Shown piece after piece: positions 61,344 to 64,000 of a stretch of DNA of 64,000 bases. Below the pieces are notes generated by a model. It had not been told where the DNA came from. It did no database searches and saw nothing but the letters and a program-made list of their open reading frames with translations. Each line of letters opens with the position of its first letter. Positions within the stretch are counted from its first letter, which is position 1. The stretch is from Erpobdella octoculata (taxonomy: Eukaryota; Annelida; Clitellata; Hirudinida; Erpobdellidae), in NCBI GenBank assembly GCA_963978895.1, contig OZ022245.1, forward strand, positions 17,788,414-17,852,413, given 5' to 3'. The position numbers and the translations under genes were made by a program.

Positions 61344-62262
61344 TGTATGTATGTATGTATGTATGTATGTATGTATGTATATAGGTATGTTATTTATGCA
61401 TTGCTACACTATTCATCCGATCGTATGAAATTTTCACACAACCTTGAGAGTCAAGGGGAATCAAATATAGAGAAAAAAAATTTGAAATCCGTCACAAAAT
61501 GAGCGGAGCGGAGCGGGTGAGCGAGCGGGAACGATATATATATATGTATGTGCGTATGTATGTGTGTATGTATGTGTATGTGCATGTATGTGTGTCTGTG
61601 TGTGTGTTTATGTATGTATGTATGTATGTATGTATGTATGTATGTATGTATGTATGTGTTTTTTACAATATTTCGGCACTAAATGCTCATTCAAAGTATG
61701 TATGTGTGTATGTATCTATGTATGTATGTATGTAAGTATGTATGCATGTATGTATGTATGTATGCATGTATGTATGTATGTGCGTATGTATGTATGTGTG
61801 TATGTATGTATGTATGTGTATGTGCATGTATGTGTGTCTGTGTGTGTGTTTATGTATGTATGTATGTATGTGTTTTTTACAATATTTCGGCACTAATTGC
61901 TTATTCAAAGTATGTATGTGTGTGTATGTATCTATGTATGTATGTATGTGTTTTTTACAATATTTCGGCACTAATTGCTCATTCAAAGTATGTATGTGTG
62001 TGTATGTATCTATGTATGTATGTATGTATGTATGTATGTATGTATGTATGTATGTATGTATGTATGTATGAATGTATGTATGTATGTATGTATGTATGTA
62101 TGTATGTATGTATGTATGTATGTATGTATGTATGTATGTATGTATGTATGTATGTATGTATGTATGTATGTATGTATGTATGTATGTATGTATGTATGTT
62201 TGTATTTATGTATGTATGTATGTATGTATGTATGTATGTATGTATGTATGTATGTATGTAGA
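61344..62262. repeat. (ATGT)n microsatellite region with Helitron-type pieces
   Basis: ATGT arrays at 61344-61385, 61540-61650, 61700-61870 and 61990-62262. Between them are a Helitron-type internal block (61390-61535) and three copies of a roughly 60-bp unit with TTTTTTACAATATTTCGGCAC (about 61658, 61872, 61949). Met-Tyr-Val-Cys frames here are not genes. Confidence 0.85.
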
Positions 62263-62773
62263 ATCGGATCTAGGGGGGGTCAACTGAGAGCGAAAGAATG
62301 AGCGGGAAAGCGACAGGGAACGGATAACGACCGAGAGCGGGAGTGTTTAGGTATCTATTTATGTATGTATAAATGTATGTATGTATGTATGTATGTATGT
62401 ATGTATGTATGTATGTATGTATATGTGTGTGTGTGTGTGTACGTACGTATGTATGTATGTATGTATGTATGTATGTATGTATGTATGTATGTATGTATGT
62501 ATGTATGTATGTATGTATGTATGTATGTATGTATGTATGTATGTATGTATTTATGTATGTATGTATGTATGTATATATGTATGAATGTATGTATGTATGT
62601 ATGTAGAATCGGATCTAGTGGGAGAACTGAGAGCGAAAAAATGAGCGGGAAAGTGACAGGGAACGGATAACGACCGGGAGCGGGAGCGCAAGCGGGAAGG
62701 AAACGGGAGCGAAAAAGAAACGCATTAGGTAAACCTCTAAAAACCCCGGGCAACGCCGGGTGCCTTCGCTAGT
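62263..62773 (+). mobile_element. Two Helitron-type 3' regions with ATGT arrays
   Basis: AATCGGATCTAG then GAGCGAAAGAATGAGCGGGA repeats to 62345, an ATGT array (62360-62605), the same GC-rich segment again, and the CCCCGGGCAACGCCGGG hairpin with GCTAG ending at 62773 before T. Confidence 0.6.
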
Positions 62774-62895
62774 TTATAATATAATATAATATATATATAA
62801 TATAATATATATATATATAATATAATATATTTATATAAAATACGAATTTTGGACAAACAGAAAGACAGAAAGAAAGAAAAACTTCTAAAGATGTA

Positions 62896-63774
62896 ATGAT
62901 TAACGCATTGCCTTCCTCTCCACCTGCCGTTGTTTCTTTGCCCTCAGTCGGCCACAAACCTGAACGTCCCATACGATCTAGTGTATCTGTACTCTGTACT
63001 AAAAGTTCGTCAACCGAGACTGTGAAGGTTCCTCGCCAGAGATCTCGCTCTCAGGACCATAATCTTGGTTCTTCTCCTTCATCATCCATTTTACATCCTA
63101 GAATTGTCACTTATAACTACCATAGCGAACTTTCTTCTCCACGACGCCCCATCCCAACTAATGAAAATCAGTACAGTCCTGGTTCTCTCTTTCATCTACC
63201 TACCTGCGGTTCTTCATACTCCATCGACCACGAAGCAGCGTGTCCCAGAAAATCTATTGCATCTGACCTCTGCACTAGGAGCTTGTCACCAAAGACTATG
63301 AAAGTTTCCCGCCAAAGACCTCATTCCCACGACTATGGTCCCCGTTGCTCAATTTCACCATCTTTCTTACTTCCTCGAATTGGTGTTTACAACTAATATA
63401 GTGAACGTCCTTCTCGTCTACGTCCTACCGTCAACACGATTCCAGGCCAGTATACTCCATACAGTCTTTGTTTTCCTTTTCACCCAACTGATGTTGCCCC
63501 TGTGCCCTCTGTGGAGCACAAACCTGAATGTTCCTTACAATATATTAGATCTACACTCTGTACTAAGAGTTTGTCACCAGGAAATACAACGGTTTCCCGC
63601 CAAAGATATCTTTCCCAGAACTGTGGTCATGGTTTGTCTCCTTCGCCATCCTACCTACTTCCTAGAACCTGTCATAGTGAACGTGCTTCTTCTCCGAGAC
63701 GGCCCCTCACCATGATTCCTACCAGTCGGTCTTATTTATTTTATATTTGCTCTTATGATTTTATTGGTAATTAA
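62896..63774 (+). pseudogene. Ser/Arg/Pro-rich repeat protein segment with one in-frame stop
   Basis: One reading frame holds three protein repeats of 92-96 residues, marked by LCTKS, KVPRQRSRS / KVSRQRPHS / TVSRQRYLS and a following S.SxxxPR..xxYxSE element. The first two are continuous (62896-63396); a TAA (63394-63396) interrupts, and the third follows in the same frame to the stop at 63772-63774. Frame is kept across all three repeats while the DNA has diverged, which suggests past selection on the protein or a spliced/readthrough exon. No family recognised. The SRQR-type runs resemble low-complexity RS regions, but I infer no function. Upstream is TA-rich repeat DNA, and no promoter or splice site was assigned. 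Confidence 0.4.
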
Positions 63775-64000
63775 TACATCCCTTTGTGTTTTATTTTTGC
63801 TCTTAATTTTATTTATTTTCTTTCTATCTATGTATACTTTGACATTAAGGCCTTCAATTTGTATGTACAATTTTTATTGACGAAAAACACCTACAATTCT
63901 TATGTTATATTTAATTTATATTTGCTCCTTTGATTTTATTCTTAGTTAATACCTTAACTCCTATTTTATTTTGGTCATAATTTTATTTGTTTTATTTTTA
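63775..64000. other. AT-rich non-coding end of window
   Basis: T-rich DNA with TTTATTTT/TTGCTC words; no feature seen. Confidence 0.4.

Overview
This 64 kb window is nuclear DNA of an animal, almost certainly an invertebrate. It is AT-rich and made almost wholly of transposable elements, satellites and microsatellites. The only clear host coding sequence is one exon of a two-pore-domain (K2P) potassium channel on the minus strand at about 43.2-43.8 kb. A second possible host or unclassified coding segment, a serine/arginine-rich repeat protein, lies at 62.9-63.8 kb. A degenerate TTAGGG-type array at 15.24 kb fits a non-arthropod, non-nematode animal, but I do not claim a phylum.

Layout. 0-2 kb: a decayed transposon-type gene. 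2-4.5 kb: a near-perfect 1,184-bp tandem duplication. 5.2-5.9 kb: a 211-bp tandem repeat. 6.1-7.7 and 8.15-9.9 kb: two Mutator-like (MULE) elements with long terminal inverted repeats and 9-bp target duplications. 10-12.5 kb: AT-rich DNA with small inverted-repeat elements. 12.6-34.1 kb: a repeat megacluster built from about 13 copies of one composite unit. It holds a broken Pif1/Helitron-type helicase, two head-to-tail Helitrons inserted exactly between A and T, and a poly-A retroposon. 34.2-35.1 kb: a second MULE copy. 35-57 kb: a zone of Penelope-like elements (PLEs) with GIY-YIG endonuclease, reverse transcriptase pieces and hammerhead ribozymes, tRNA-derived SINEs, long (TA)n arrays, Helitron-type elements with (ATGT)n, and a hAT element. 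57.4-61.3 kb: an intact 1,143-codon single-ORF non-LTR retrotransposon of the restriction-like-endonuclease (R2/NeSL-like) group. 61.3-62.8 kb: (ATGT)n arrays and Helitron-type ends.

Two retroelement/microsatellite associations stand out. PLE copies repeatedly end at (TA)n arrays, and the R2/NeSL-like element ends in (ACAT)n at all three of its copies. The PLEs carry hammerhead ribozyme motifs. At least three of these keep an intact core, two with A instead of U at the variable position 7. Everything here was read by eye; homology calls rest on recognised motifs, not on searches.
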